The notes beneath the pieces are model-generated. The model ran no database searches. It had not been told where the DNA came from and was given only the letters and a program-made list of their open reading frames with translations. A stretch of 64,000 nt of DNA from Armatimonadota bacterium. Its GTDB lineage: Bacteria > Armatimonadota > UBA5829. The position numbers and the translations under genes were made by a program. The DNA is taken from the NCBI GenBank assembly GCA_039679645.1, contig JBDKUO010000005.1:43395-107394 (forward strand), written 5' to 3'. Positions 51,616-59,678 of the stretch are shown here, piece after piece (the stretch's first letter is position 1; each line of letters opens with the position of its first letter).

Positions 51616-51741
51616 GCTGAAAGTGGAAAGTGGAAAGCCCGGAAGAGGCTGCTTTCCACTTTCAGCATTTCACCCGCATTATTCACGAGGAGCGTGAATA
51701 ATGCTCTCGGAGACCTGTATTATGCGGGAAGCGCATAATAC
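51616..51741. repeat. Three successive perfect hairpins
   Basis: Stem 1: GCTGAAAGTGGAAAG (51616-51630) with 51652-51666, 15 bp. Stem 2: GCATTATTCACG (51676-51687) with 51693-51704, loop AGGAG. Stem 3: GTATTATGCG (51717-51726) with 51732-51741, loop GGAAG. All arms are exact. They lie just before the second anti-sigma gene and after DUF378. Confidence 0.75.
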
Positions 51742-51833
51742 GGGTTCAATCGCATCAAAAATAGCTGTTACTTTTTCGCATTGGCGTTGTCCAACTTATT
51801 GTAACGAAAAAACACTTGATGAGGTTGACGGCG

Positions 51834-52709
51834 ATGGAGTGCGAAGGCATTCGCGAAAAGTTGGGGTTTTATCTGGACGGCACACTCGACGAGCATAATC
51901 TGGAGCTGGTGGAGGCTCACCTTGCAGGGTGTGACGAATGCAGACGAGAGCTGGCGGCAATGAAAAAGCTGATCGACACGGCCGGGCAGGCAGAAATGCT
52001 CGAACCGCCGCTTGGGCTTCGTGAGAGGATTCTGCGGGCTGTCGCGGATGAGGAGCGGAATGCTCAGCCACTTACGAAGATATCAGACCGGTTGAGCCTT
52101 ATTGATCGGCTGAAAAGCTGTGCGTCACCCGCCGGACTGCGCTGGGCAGCAGGTGTCGCACTTGCAGGCTGCGCTGCGCTGGCTATTCTTATCGGCGCGC
52201 CGCATGAACCGGTTAAAATGCAGGCCGCGCGTCAAATACCCAGACCCGCTCAGGCAATCGCCGAAAAAACTCAGCCTCAGCCGAAATCGACTACAATCGC
52301 CGAGTCACAATCGAGTGAACCTGCTCAAGTCCGGCTAACGGGCAAGCAGGTCCGTCATTATACGAAAAGGCATACTATCAAACACAGCATTATTGTCGCC
52401 GCCCGTCCTGCAAAATCGCCCACTTCACACACCGGTAATGCTCGAGTGATCGCACAGGATCACAAGCACGAAATCGATGCAGACGCGCAAGAGACGGATG
52501 CTATGGCGACACAAACGGCGGCTGCCGCCGAAACGGCCGCGAATGCCGAACCGGTTAACGAGCAGCCGGTTGTAATCAAGGTGGCAGCCGCTCCTGTGTT
52601 CAATAACGAGAAAATTCACGAGTGGATGCAGCAGGCAAAAATGCAGGCCGAAATGCGAAAAAATCGAGATTCGCGAGCAGTGATCAACATCGTGAGCGCA
52701 AGGTTTTAG
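51834..52709 (+). CDS. Anti-sigma-like zinc-finger membrane protein without adjacent sigma
   Basis: 291 residues from the ATG at 51834 (GAGG upstream). N-terminal ZAS-like domain with HLAGCDEC (HxxxCxxC) at about 28-36, a linker, and one membrane helix (about 104-125, AGLRWAAGVALAGCAALAIL). A long external Ala/Gln/Thr-rich region (about 130-290) is disordered and has no recognised domain. No sigma gene lies next to it, so it may act on the ECF factor at 47.6 kb or on one elsewhere. The repeat-protein gene follows by 24 bases in the same direction. Confidence 0.72.
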   Translation: MECEGIREKLGFYLDGTLDEHNLELVEAHLAGCDECRRELAAMKKLIDTAGQAEMLEPPLGLRERILRAVADEERNAQPLTKISDRLSLIDRLKSCASPAGLRWAAGVALAGCAALAILIGAPHEPVKMQAARQIPRPAQAIAEKTQPQPKSTTIAESQSSEPAQVRLTGKQVRHYTKRHTIKHSIIVAARPAKSPTSHTGNARVIAQDHKHEIDADAQETDAMATQTAAAAETAANAEPVNEQPVVIKVAAAPVFNNEKIHEWMQQAKMQAEMRKNRDSRAVINIVSARF

Positions 52710-52733
52710 AATAGCGTCAGGGTTGGAGAAGGA

Positions 52734-55298
52734 ATGAGAAGGATTGCATACACAATCCTAATAGTGATTTTGCTGGCAGGGGCTGCTGTTTCGGTGAACG
52801 CGGAATTAGCATTAAGCGGAGCATCGAAGCAGGGCGTTAACACGTACGGGCTCAGCTCGGTGCTGCGTTTCGGCTCGTCATCCACACTATCAAGCGTGGT
52901 ATATATGGCCGGTTCCACCGCAGCCGAGAGCAAAAAGGTATCGGTCTTTGACAGCCAACTCTCAGACGTCAAATCCGGCAAAACCGGCAGCGGCAGCCTG
53001 ATGCTGCAAAACGCGGATATCGGACTGGGCGGCGCCAAGGTCACACTCGGGTTCCAGGATATCGACAAGGATTTCAACGGCTTCGAGTCTATGCGCACAT
53101 CCAAAGCCGCAGCCGACGACACGCTCAACCAGCTCCAGAAAGAAAAAGGCATCAAGCGAATGAGCATTGCCGGGCAGATGCCGACGTCCGGCCTGAACTT
53201 CTTGTTCAACCGGATAGACGATGCAAACGACTATATCACAAACTGGATGTTCGGCTATAAAACCGGCGCTTTAGGCTTCACATACAGCACGCGTGATGTG
53301 GGCAACGACTTCAGCCGGTTCAACGATCTCAAGGAATCCGACAGGGCACAGATGGCCGCCGAGATCGGGACAAGACGCACTCAATACGGTATGCAATACG
53401 GCGCGGGGCCGTCATCGGCGTTTACAAGCGATCTCAACATGACCCAGATCGACAGCGCGAACGGTACACTTACACAAAATTCAGCTAATCTTGACATCGG
53501 TAATGTGAAAGTCCACGCCGATGTGCGCGACATAGACCCCAAATTTACCCAAATCACGGCTCTGAACGATCAGGAGCGCACGCAGATGGCTCTCACGGCG
53601 CGCAGACAGTTTGACCCGATGGTGCAGACAAACAGCATCACCGGCACGGACAAGTCAAAAATCAACAGTGAGACGGGTTTGGACCGCGCCAATTATTCGC
53701 TCGAAGTCGCCGCAGGCGGAGTAAGCACGTGGCTTTCATATCTCGACCTGGATTCGACAAAAGGCGACCTGAGCCGGGGCGCAATAACCATGAAAGGCAA
53801 GCAGTTCAGCCTCTATCTCAACCATCACGACATAGATAAAAAGTTCGGAAAACTAAGCAGCCTTCAACCCATAGAAGTGAGCAACTTCGGCAACGAATAC
53901 GGCATGTCCCGCTCAGGCGCAGGCGGCACGCTCAAGCTCGGGTTCGGTGAACTGGCTCTCAACGGCGTAAATATCAAAGATAACGACGGCGCGTCCATAT
54001 CCAAGCAGAGTCTCGATTTCAAGAGCACCACTCTCAAAGTGCATGCAAACCATCAGGATATCGATCCCGACTTTGACAGAATATCCGACCTCTCGACGGT
54101 CGACAGGGCAGATATGGTCGATGGCGACAGCGGCTACAGATGGTCCGATTACTCGATAAACTTCCAGGCAACAAAGGCTCTTAACATAGACTCATACATA
54201 TACGATTCGGTGAACCACACCAGCGGTATCAACCGAAACCAGAACCGCCTGTCTTTGAAGTATGCACCCGACAGCGGCAAATTGTCGTATATGATGGACA
54301 TAATAGATGTAGACTACGGCAACGGGGACTTCGTCAATACCCGCTCGCTGGGGATGAGCAAAAAAGTTACCGGCAACATGGCGTTGGTAACGAAGATTGC
54401 GCACATTACCAGAGACTCCAATGACAACAACATCGCGGGCACATTAGGATTTGACTGGACGGTCAGCAGAGACCTAAGCGTCTCGGCTAATATCTCAAAC
54501 GCAGGCAGCGGCGTTAACGATCTGCAGAAAGACCGCCGAATGGCTCTCAACGGCCTTATTGCCAGGCGGTTTTTATTCCTCAACGATGTCACCGTTGGAA
54601 CGGGGATGAACACTACGAACCTCAAAGGCAGCCAGACAGCGTGTGACAACGCATTCAAACTGCAGACCGGTGTAATCGGCAACGGAACATTTATGATCGA
54701 CAACTCGGACAAGGTCAATCGTAACACCGGCCTGTATAACAACTCTCGAATAATCAAATACGAGTCCGATGCAGACAAGCAGAAGCCTGTGCACATAAAG
54801 ATGCTCAGGCAGAACGTAATTACATCCGCCACCACTTCTGTTGACAAACGCAGCTACAGCGCAGACTTACGGCTGAACAAGAATACAAGCTTCACATACA
54901 AAGACCAGCTCGCGGCGACCAACTCAAGCGGCACCATCACGACCATCGCGGAGAACGTATATAAAGTCAATCATTCACTCAGCGACAGGCTCAATATAAC
55001 CGCCGATTACACGACGCAGATCAATAACACCACCAACAAGTGGGCGCATGTGATGGGCATGGGCTTCTCAGGTAAGCTCAGTAACAACGCCGACATCGAA
55101 ATGTATTACGGTATATGCGATGTGGTGGGCGCTGAAGGCGCAAGCACAGGCGTCTATAAGATAAAATATAACCACAAGCTGGACGAAAACCACTATATAT
55201 CACTCTCGACCCAAAAGAAGTCGGACTACGACACCACGATTGACACCGATGAAGGCAGAACTGTCGCGAGGCTGGATTTCAAGACCATCTTCCACTAA
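52734..55298 (+). CDS. Large exported beta-rich protein with DxDxxF repeats
   Basis: 854 residues, signal peptide 1-23 (RRIAYTILIVILLAGAAVSV). The mature protein is beta-strand-like throughout (LNFLFNRIDD, YSLEVAAGGVSTWLSYLDLD) and ends GRTVARLDFKTIFH, much like an outer-membrane barrel. A motif D-I/V-x-x-x-F plus a short helix-like spacer recurs near residues 109, 188, 266, 366, 442 and, weaker, 525, a period of about 78. Examples are DIDKDFNGFESM and DIDPKFTQITAL. I do not recognise the family. It is probably co-transcribed with the anti-sigma-like gene. A surface or outer-membrane role is inference. Confidence 0.75.
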   Translation: MRRIAYTILIVILLAGAAVSVNAELALSGASKQGVNTYGLSSVLRFGSSSTLSSVVYMAGSTAAESKKVSVFDSQLSDVKSGKTGSGSLMLQNADIGLGGAKVTLGFQDIDKDFNGFESMRTSKAAADDTLNQLQKEKGIKRMSIAGQMPTSGLNFLFNRIDDANDYITNWMFGYKTGALGFTYSTRDVGNDFSRFNDLKESDRAQMAAEIGTRRTQYGMQYGAGPSSAFTSDLNMTQIDSANGTLTQNSANLDIGNVKVHADVRDIDPKFTQITALNDQERTQMALTARRQFDPMVQTNSITGTDKSKINSETGLDRANYSLEVAAGGVSTWLSYLDLDSTKGDLSRGAITMKGKQFSLYLNHHDIDKKFGKLSSLQPIEVSNFGNEYGMSRSGAGGTLKLGFGELALNGVNIKDNDGASISKQSLDFKSTTLKVHANHQDIDPDFDRISDLSTVDRADMVDGDSGYRWSDYSINFQATKALNIDSYIYDSVNHTSGINRNQNRLSLKYAPDSGKLSYMMDIIDVDYGNGDFVNTRSLGMSKKVTGNMALVTKIAHITRDSNDNNIAGTLGFDWTVSRDLSVSANISNAGSGVNDLQKDRRMALNGLIARRFLFLNDVTVGTGMNTTNLKGSQTACDNAFKLQTGVIGNGTFMIDNSDKVNRNTGLYNNSRIIKYESDADKQKPVHIKMLRQNVITSATTSVDKRSYSADLRLNKNTSFTYKDQLAATNSSGTITTIAENVYKVNHSLSDRLNITADYTTQINNTTNKWAHVMGMGFSGKLSNNADIEMYYGICDVVGAEGASTGVYKIKYNHKLDENHYISLSTQKKSDYDTTIDTDEGRTVARLDFKTIFH

Positions 55299-55377
55299 AA
55301 TTTACATCACAGAGGAAGAATGACTCCATTGGTCTAACTCTATTCTATTATTTCATTTGCCGATACCTTAAAATAGA

Positions 55378-56181
55378 TTGGAGTTGGAGTTGGAGATAGT
55401 ATGTCCGGCACGATGCCCAGGCGCACAGAGCCTGATCGAAGCAATTCCTTTGCTGGCGGATCAAGGTGTAACTGCGATTGAAATGAGTGTCGAATACAAA
55501 GATTACTTTGACCATCGCGACGGCGCCGAGCTTCAAAGGTTGGTATCTGCTCTGTCCGCGTCAGGGATAAGGGTTCATTCGATACATTCCCCTTTTGGTC
55601 GAGCTTATGACATCTCAAGCCCCGATGACGAAGTCCATGAGCGAGGAGTGGACGGCTTGATTGAATCGATTGAGCTGGCTAGTTTTTTGGATGCTGATAT
55701 AGTAATCGCTCATGCAAGCGACTCTTTTTCCGACAGCAGAAGTCGGCACTTCGACAGGGCGCGAGGAGTGCTGCGGGAAGTCGCGGCGGTGGCAAATGAG
55801 ACGGACGTCGTGATCGCCCTGGAAAACCTTACTCCGGGATATTTGGGACACACTCCAGATGAGCTTTTTGCACTCCTAGATGGTATCGACAAAGATTCCA
55901 TCTCAATATGCTTTGACAGCGGGCATGCCAACATGTCGGGCCATTTTGAAGAGTTTGCCGAAGCGCTGCTGCCATATGCCGTTGAGACTCACCTGCACGA
56001 CAACGACGGGACCGGCGACCAGCACAAATTTCCAGGTGAAGGCGGCATCAACTGGCATTGGTTCGCTGCGGCATATAGAGAATCGGGCTGCGAAGCGAGT
56101 ATTATGCTTGAGTGCAAACCGCCTGAAAACATGGCCTGGTGCGAAGCTTTTCAGCGATTTCGGGCGCAGTGGGGAGAATAA
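55378..56181 (+). CDS. Sugar phosphate isomerase/epimerase (TIM barrel)
   Basis: 267 residues if started at the first TTG (55378). The start lies in three tandem copies of TTGGAG, which hold three possible TTG starts as well as GGAG motifs. Xylose-isomerase-like barrel: IHSIHSPFG, DIVIAHASDSF, VIALENLTPGYLG (Glu), SICFDSGHANM (Asp and His), VETHLHDNDGTGDQHKFPGEGGINW and IMLECKP (Glu). Metal ligands are complete. The DNDGTGDQH segment is typical of family members that act on hydroxy-ketone sugars. It stands alone between the repeat protein and a DsrE gene. Confidence 0.84.
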   Translation: MELELEIVCPARCPGAQSLIEAIPLLADQGVTAIEMSVEYKDYFDHRDGAELQRLVSALSASGIRVHSIHSPFGRAYDISSPDDEVHERGVDGLIESIELASFLDADIVIAHASDSFSDSRSRHFDRARGVLREVAAVANETDVVIALENLTPGYLGHTPDELFALLDGIDKDSISICFDSGHANMSGHFEEFAEALLPYAVETHLHDNDGTGDQHKFPGEGGINWHWFAAAYRESGCEASIMLECKPPENMAWCEAFQRFRAQWGE

Positions 56182-56204
56182 GGATACTGGCTCTGCACGC
56201 GGAT

Positions 56205-56219
56205 GCGATCAGATATCGC
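56205..56219. repeat. GCGATCAGATATCGC core, second copy
   Basis: Identical to the centre of the hairpin at 12721-12749; here the outer stem is absent. In the gap between the epimerase and DsrE genes. Confidence 0.5.
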
Positions 56220-56236
56220 CCCTGATCAATAAAAAG

Positions 56237-56569
56237 CTAAATAGTAAGCACCTGATGCTTGGTTAGAATTTCGATAATCCGAGCCATGCCGTCAACAATC
56301 CCGACAGCCATATCGTCATCAAGGCCGAAATATTCCACGCAAGTGCGGCATGATATTATCTCGACCCCACGGTTCTGAAGCGTCTTAAGATAATCGAGAG
56401 TATCAGAGTTGCTGACAGCATTCTTAACGCCGCTGTTCCACAATACTATATACTTCGGCAGTTCTTCACGGTCACCCAATATCCTGAGAAAATTGCCCAG
56501 CAGCAGATGGCCAAGCTTTTCATCAGGCGAACCCATTGACTGCGAACCGATCAGTACTACATCATTCAT
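56237..56569 (-). CDS. DsrE/YedF-like sulfur relay family protein
   Basis: 110 residues from the ATG at 56569 (AGGAG six bases upstream). The fold is that of DsrE: VVLIGSQSMGSPDEKLGHLLLGNFLRIL, then KYIVLWNSGVKNAVSNSDTLDYLKTLQNRGVEIISCRTCVEYFGLDD. The CRTC pair lies where related YedF proteins have a Cys for sulfur handling. No tusA, selD or isc gene is near. Cytoplasmic. Function inferred from the family only. Confidence 0.78.
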   Translation of the reverse strand: MNDVVLIGSQSMGSPDEKLGHLLLGNFLRILGDREELPKYIVLWNSGVKNAVSNSDTLDYLKTLQNRGVEIISCRTCVEYFGLDDDMAVGIVDGMARIIEILTKHQVLTI

Positions 56570-56826
56570 TGATTTCTCCTTATGCGCCGGCATGCAAACA
56601 GCTTAATCGACCACAAGTAAAACTCCTGCAAAAAAGTTGTGTGGATGCCCGATAAATCATGGCACAACTATAGTGGCACAAACAACCATCTTTTCCTCCT
56701 TCCCTCCGGGCTTCGCTGGCTAACCGACGAAGCCTCTCTTTTTGTACACTATATTGACAGCCGACCTTGGTCTTGCGTCGTCAACGACCCCATAGATTAC
56801 GCTGAGATAGATGAAGCAGGCTGCGA
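56570..56826. other. Intergenic region, possibly decayed LacI gene
   Basis: I see no complete gene. One plus-strand frame (56639-56833) reads through LFVHYIDSRPWSCVVNDPI, which loosely resembles a LacI ligand-binding segment, but it is too weak to call. The remnant directly after it (56827-56952) is clearer. Confidence 0.3.
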
Positions 56827-56952
56827 CGTGTGATCCAATCGCAAAAGAGACGCGGCATGAGGGTCCCGCGCAATATGAGCGTTGTCGGATTCGATGATGC
56901 GCCCAGCTCTCCTCTAGCGCCTCTTTTCCCTCTCGCCCCCCTCATGTATTAA
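56827..56952 (+). pseudogene. LacI-family regulator C-terminal remnant
   Basis: The frame reads RRGMRVPRNMSVVGFDDAPS, the near-universal LacI motif (Gly-x-x-VP-x-D/N-x-SVVGFDD). It is then cut short within 20 residues by a TAA, where LacI proteins continue for 40 or more. No helix-turn-helix or sensor domain in frame is seen upstream. The last 39 bases overlap the end of the leftward DehI-like gene. It is a decayed or truncated gene. Confidence 0.6.
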
Positions 56953-57684
56953 AAATCCCTTTCTCAACATTGTTGCAGTGACCATGACTTTTGCCGACAT
57001 CTCAGAAGATTGCTCTATTGACCGAGTCATCACACCCTTATCAATACAATATGCAGACTCCGGCGCGCTCAAAGTAATGTCCTCAGACAAAGACTGCGCC
57101 TCACGCACTGCCAGACTCGCGTGCTCTGCAAAGTCGCAAGTATTTTCGATCTCGTTTCTCACCATGGCAGCATAATCCGGCCACTTAGCCAGCGCACTGT
57201 AAAACAAATGCGGCGCTTCAATGCTTTGGAAATCTATTTCACCCAGGCACATCGGTATGTCCGAATCATCGCAATGACTGACATGATCGCTTGCAGGAGT
57301 ATCGAAACAGAATTGCCGCGCGATCCAGCGCTGAGCAAGCGTAGCAAGGATGGCAAAAACCGGTTCCAAAACATAAAACACTTCCACTACATATTTGATC
57401 TGCCTGGCCTGCTCGCGGCTGTATCTGCCTGCAAGATACGACAGATGATCCGCGCAGGGCGAAATACCCATATCTATGCCATTACGAAGTCGGGCTGCAG
57501 CGTATTGAATGTGGTTGGTTTCAAACGAGAGGCTGATCGACTGCCAGAATGATTCAAGGCAGCCTTTATGTGATGCCAGTATGCGGAGAATGTCACCCGC
57601 GAAAGAGCTGCCGATCCTGCGCGTTACAACGTCAAGAACCGCTGGACTTGCATCGATTCGGCCAATGTGCCACGGCGTATACAT
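56914..57684 (-). CDS. DehI-like (group I 2-haloacid dehalogenase superfamily) protein
   Basis: 256 residues made of two similar halves: DVVTRRIGSSFAGDILRILASHKGCLESFWQSI (about 19-51), and HLFYSALAKWPDYAAMVRNEIENTCDFAEHASLAVREAQSL (about 155-195). Both follow the DehI pattern of a helix ending in LA-K-x-P followed by a Trp or Met-rich helix. DehI removes halogen from 2-haloacids; most environmental relatives are uncharacterised. It is all-helical with no signal peptide. The C-terminus (about 235-256) is charged and overlaps the LacI remnant. Confidence 0.55.
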   Translation of the reverse strand: MYTPWHIGRIDASPAVLDVVTRRIGSSFAGDILRILASHKGCLESFWQSISLSFETNHIQYAAARLRNGIDMGISPCADHLSYLAGRYSREQARQIKYVVEVFYVLEPVFAILATLAQRWIARQFCFDTPASDHVSHCDDSDIPMCLGEIDFQSIEAPHLFYSALAKWPDYAAMVRNEIENTCDFAEHASLAVREAQSLSEDITLSAPESAYCIDKGVMTRSIEQSSEMSAKVMVTATMLRKGFLIHEGGEREKRR

Positions 57685-57801
57685 CTTGTCGGTTTCCCCG
57701 TAAATGCCGCCATGCCCGACCCTGGCAGTCGATTTGTTGGATCACATTGGCCCGTGTAGCACTCTTTTACCTGCCGTGCGTTCTTTCCAAACTAAAATCA
57801 A

Positions 57802-58008
57802 TTACATCGCTTGTTTGATTGCACCCATTTTCTTGTGAGTCTTCTGCCCCACTCTAGTGGCTGCGCTTCTTACTTTAGTGCCTGTCGAATGCGCCGCTTC
57901 CTTTATCACACTTCGAGCCTTTGTCCCCTCCATGGGCGCAAGCATAAGCGCGCCGACAGCACCTATCACCACTCCGGCAAGCATACCGGTAAAAAAGTTC
58001 TTTGTCAT
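57802..58008 (-). CDS. YtxH-like small membrane protein
   Basis: 68 residues from the ATG at 58008 (GGAGGG upstream). KNFFTGMLAGVVIGAVGALMLAPMEGTKARSVIKEAA is the YtxH pattern: one helix, then a basic amphipathic tail (VRSAATRVGQKTHKKMGAIKQ). Such proteins are linked to general stress response. Monocistronic. Confidence 0.75.
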   Translation of the reverse strand: MTKNFFTGMLAGVVIGAVGALMLAPMEGTKARSVIKEAAHSTGTKVRSAATRVGQKTHKKMGAIKQAM

Positions 58009-58202
58009 GTCACGACCCTCCGTCTCTATATTGCGAAAGATATACCGCAATTAGTAGGCGAACATAACAAGAAAGTTAGCACAGACAGGAAAACCTAAAA
58101 GCTCTGCATGCATGCGTTTTTTGGCTCGGACTTGTGGGTATAGTGGGATGAATGCTGAGCCTAATTGTGTTAATCCATGGACAATTGGAACGGAGAGATA
58201 CA

Positions 58203-59678
58203 ATGGATGCAAGAAAATCGTTTGTAATATGCTTCATAGGCATGATACTACTCATATTGCCGATCTGTGTCGGGGCAGCCACCTACAAGTTGCCTGTTAG
58301 AACGGCCACTCTTGCTGTTCAGGCAGATCACTACGGAGAATTTGTGAATGGTGAACCAGTTGGCAATTATGACTTCCAAATAGACCCAGCAGTGCTTCGG
58401 GTGGGACGGGATGCAGCCACAAACATGATGTACTACAGCTACATCATGTTCGACTTCCAAGAGTATTCGCAATTACCCCCAGATGCAACCATATACTACA
58501 GCCTTTATTTGGCTACAGCTTGGGCACCCGATGGCGTTGTAGACTACGCGGGTTCCGTAATGCCTGGCGCGGACACACAGATTCCAGAACTATCGGACTT
58601 CGACTGGAGCAGCCAGATCGGTGAGACAAACTGGTCTCCGAGTAGTTTTGGAGTCGATCAGACTCTATTTGATACGTTTGGTCCGACCATCGTCCCATCA
58701 CCTTCCGGTCATGATTACGTCGGATGGTTGCTTATGGAAAGCTTATCAGGGGATCTGTTCGGACAGGCCCCAATAGAAATAGCTGGAATCAACAATCCAT
58801 ACGGTTTAGAAAGTCCCCACATACTGGTTACCACAGTGCCGGAACCCACTTCATTGGCAGGATTAGGCACAGCATTACTGTGCCTTTTTGGACAACTACA
58901 TACGCGCATCCGGAGAAAGCATTTGCTGGGGTTAACGCTTATCGTTGCACTTGTGTTATGCGCGTCTGGTTTGTTGATGGCCGATGTAGATTCCGAGCCG
59001 GGTGAGAAATTGGGATTTTCAATGCTTGCCGGACCATCTATCCCTCCCACGGCCGACATTCCCTCAGGTTACAAGTATTTGCCTACATTTCCAAGATACC
59101 TGTGGTCATTCGGATGTGCTCCAACGACAGGGGCAATGATCGTAGGTTACTACGACAATTCAGGCTTTCCGAATCTGTGGCCTGGCGCTTTGGCTCCGAC
59201 TGGTGGTTACCCTCACGACAACGGATCATTTCTTGAGCCTGAAGAGGGTGATACCATGCAGATGTATCCCTCCGAATGTGATATAAGTGCCTCAGATGAA
59301 CACGTATACGACTACATTTCTCTTAATCTCAGCGGTCAGTATTGGTGGGGTAATGGCGACGATAGGTGGTATAAAAAAACAGGCGGCTTTCAATGGTATG
59401 AGCACACTCCGTGGAATTGCGTTGCGGACTACATGGGTGCCAGCGTTTATTATTACCGTCACAAAGGCGAAGGTTCGTCTTGGACTGTGTTTCAGGACAA
59501 TCTCCAGAACACAGCAGTTCTCAAATGGAAGCCGTATACCTGGCCCTATCCGAACGTCTATCCGAATGAAAAACTCGATATGACATATGGTCTAGCCCAG
59601 TACGTAGCCGACTACGGGGGGGTTACTGGTGTGAGACAAGCACGGCTGGGAATGGTCAGGACGCCTATCACGATGTAA
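58203..59678 (+). CDS. PEP-CTERM segment fused to C39-like peptidase part (frameshifted 5' portion)
   Basis: 491 residues from the ATG at 58203 (GGAG upstream). Signal peptide 1-25. First domain (about 26-210) is beta-rich (YYSYIMFDFQEYSQLPPDATI), like surface proteins. VPEPTSLAGLGTALLCLFG and RIRRK at residues 212-239 form a complete PEP-CTERM sorting signal, which normally ends a protein. Here the frame continues into a second hydrophobic stretch (GLTLIVALVLCASGLLMADV) and a peptidase-like domain (SFGCAPTTGAMIVGYYDNSG; Cys and later His are C39-like). A TTG at 58923 has GGAG six bases upstream and could start a separate protein. The frame breaks at a G7 run (59616-59622); the rest lies in another frame. 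Confidence 0.72.
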   Translation: MDARKSFVICFIGMILLILPICVGAATYKLPVRTATLAVQADHYGEFVNGEPVGNYDFQIDPAVLRVGRDAATNMMYYSYIMFDFQEYSQLPPDATIYYSLYLATAWAPDGVVDYAGSVMPGADTQIPELSDFDWSSQIGETNWSPSSFGVDQTLFDTFGPTIVPSPSGHDYVGWLLMESLSGDLFGQAPIEIAGINNPYGLESPHILVTTVPEPTSLAGLGTALLCLFGQLHTRIRRKHLLGLTLIVALVLCASGLLMADVDSEPGEKLGFSMLAGPSIPPTADIPSGYKYLPTFPRYLWSFGCAPTTGAMIVGYYDNSGFPNLWPGALAPTGGYPHDNGSFLEPEEGDTMQMYPSECDISASDEHVYDYISLNLSGQYWWGNGDDRWYKKTGGFQWYEHTPWNCVADYMGASVYYYRHKGEGSSWTVFQDNLQNTAVLKWKPYTWPYPNVYPNEKLDMTYGLAQYVADYGGVTGVRQARLGMVRTPITM

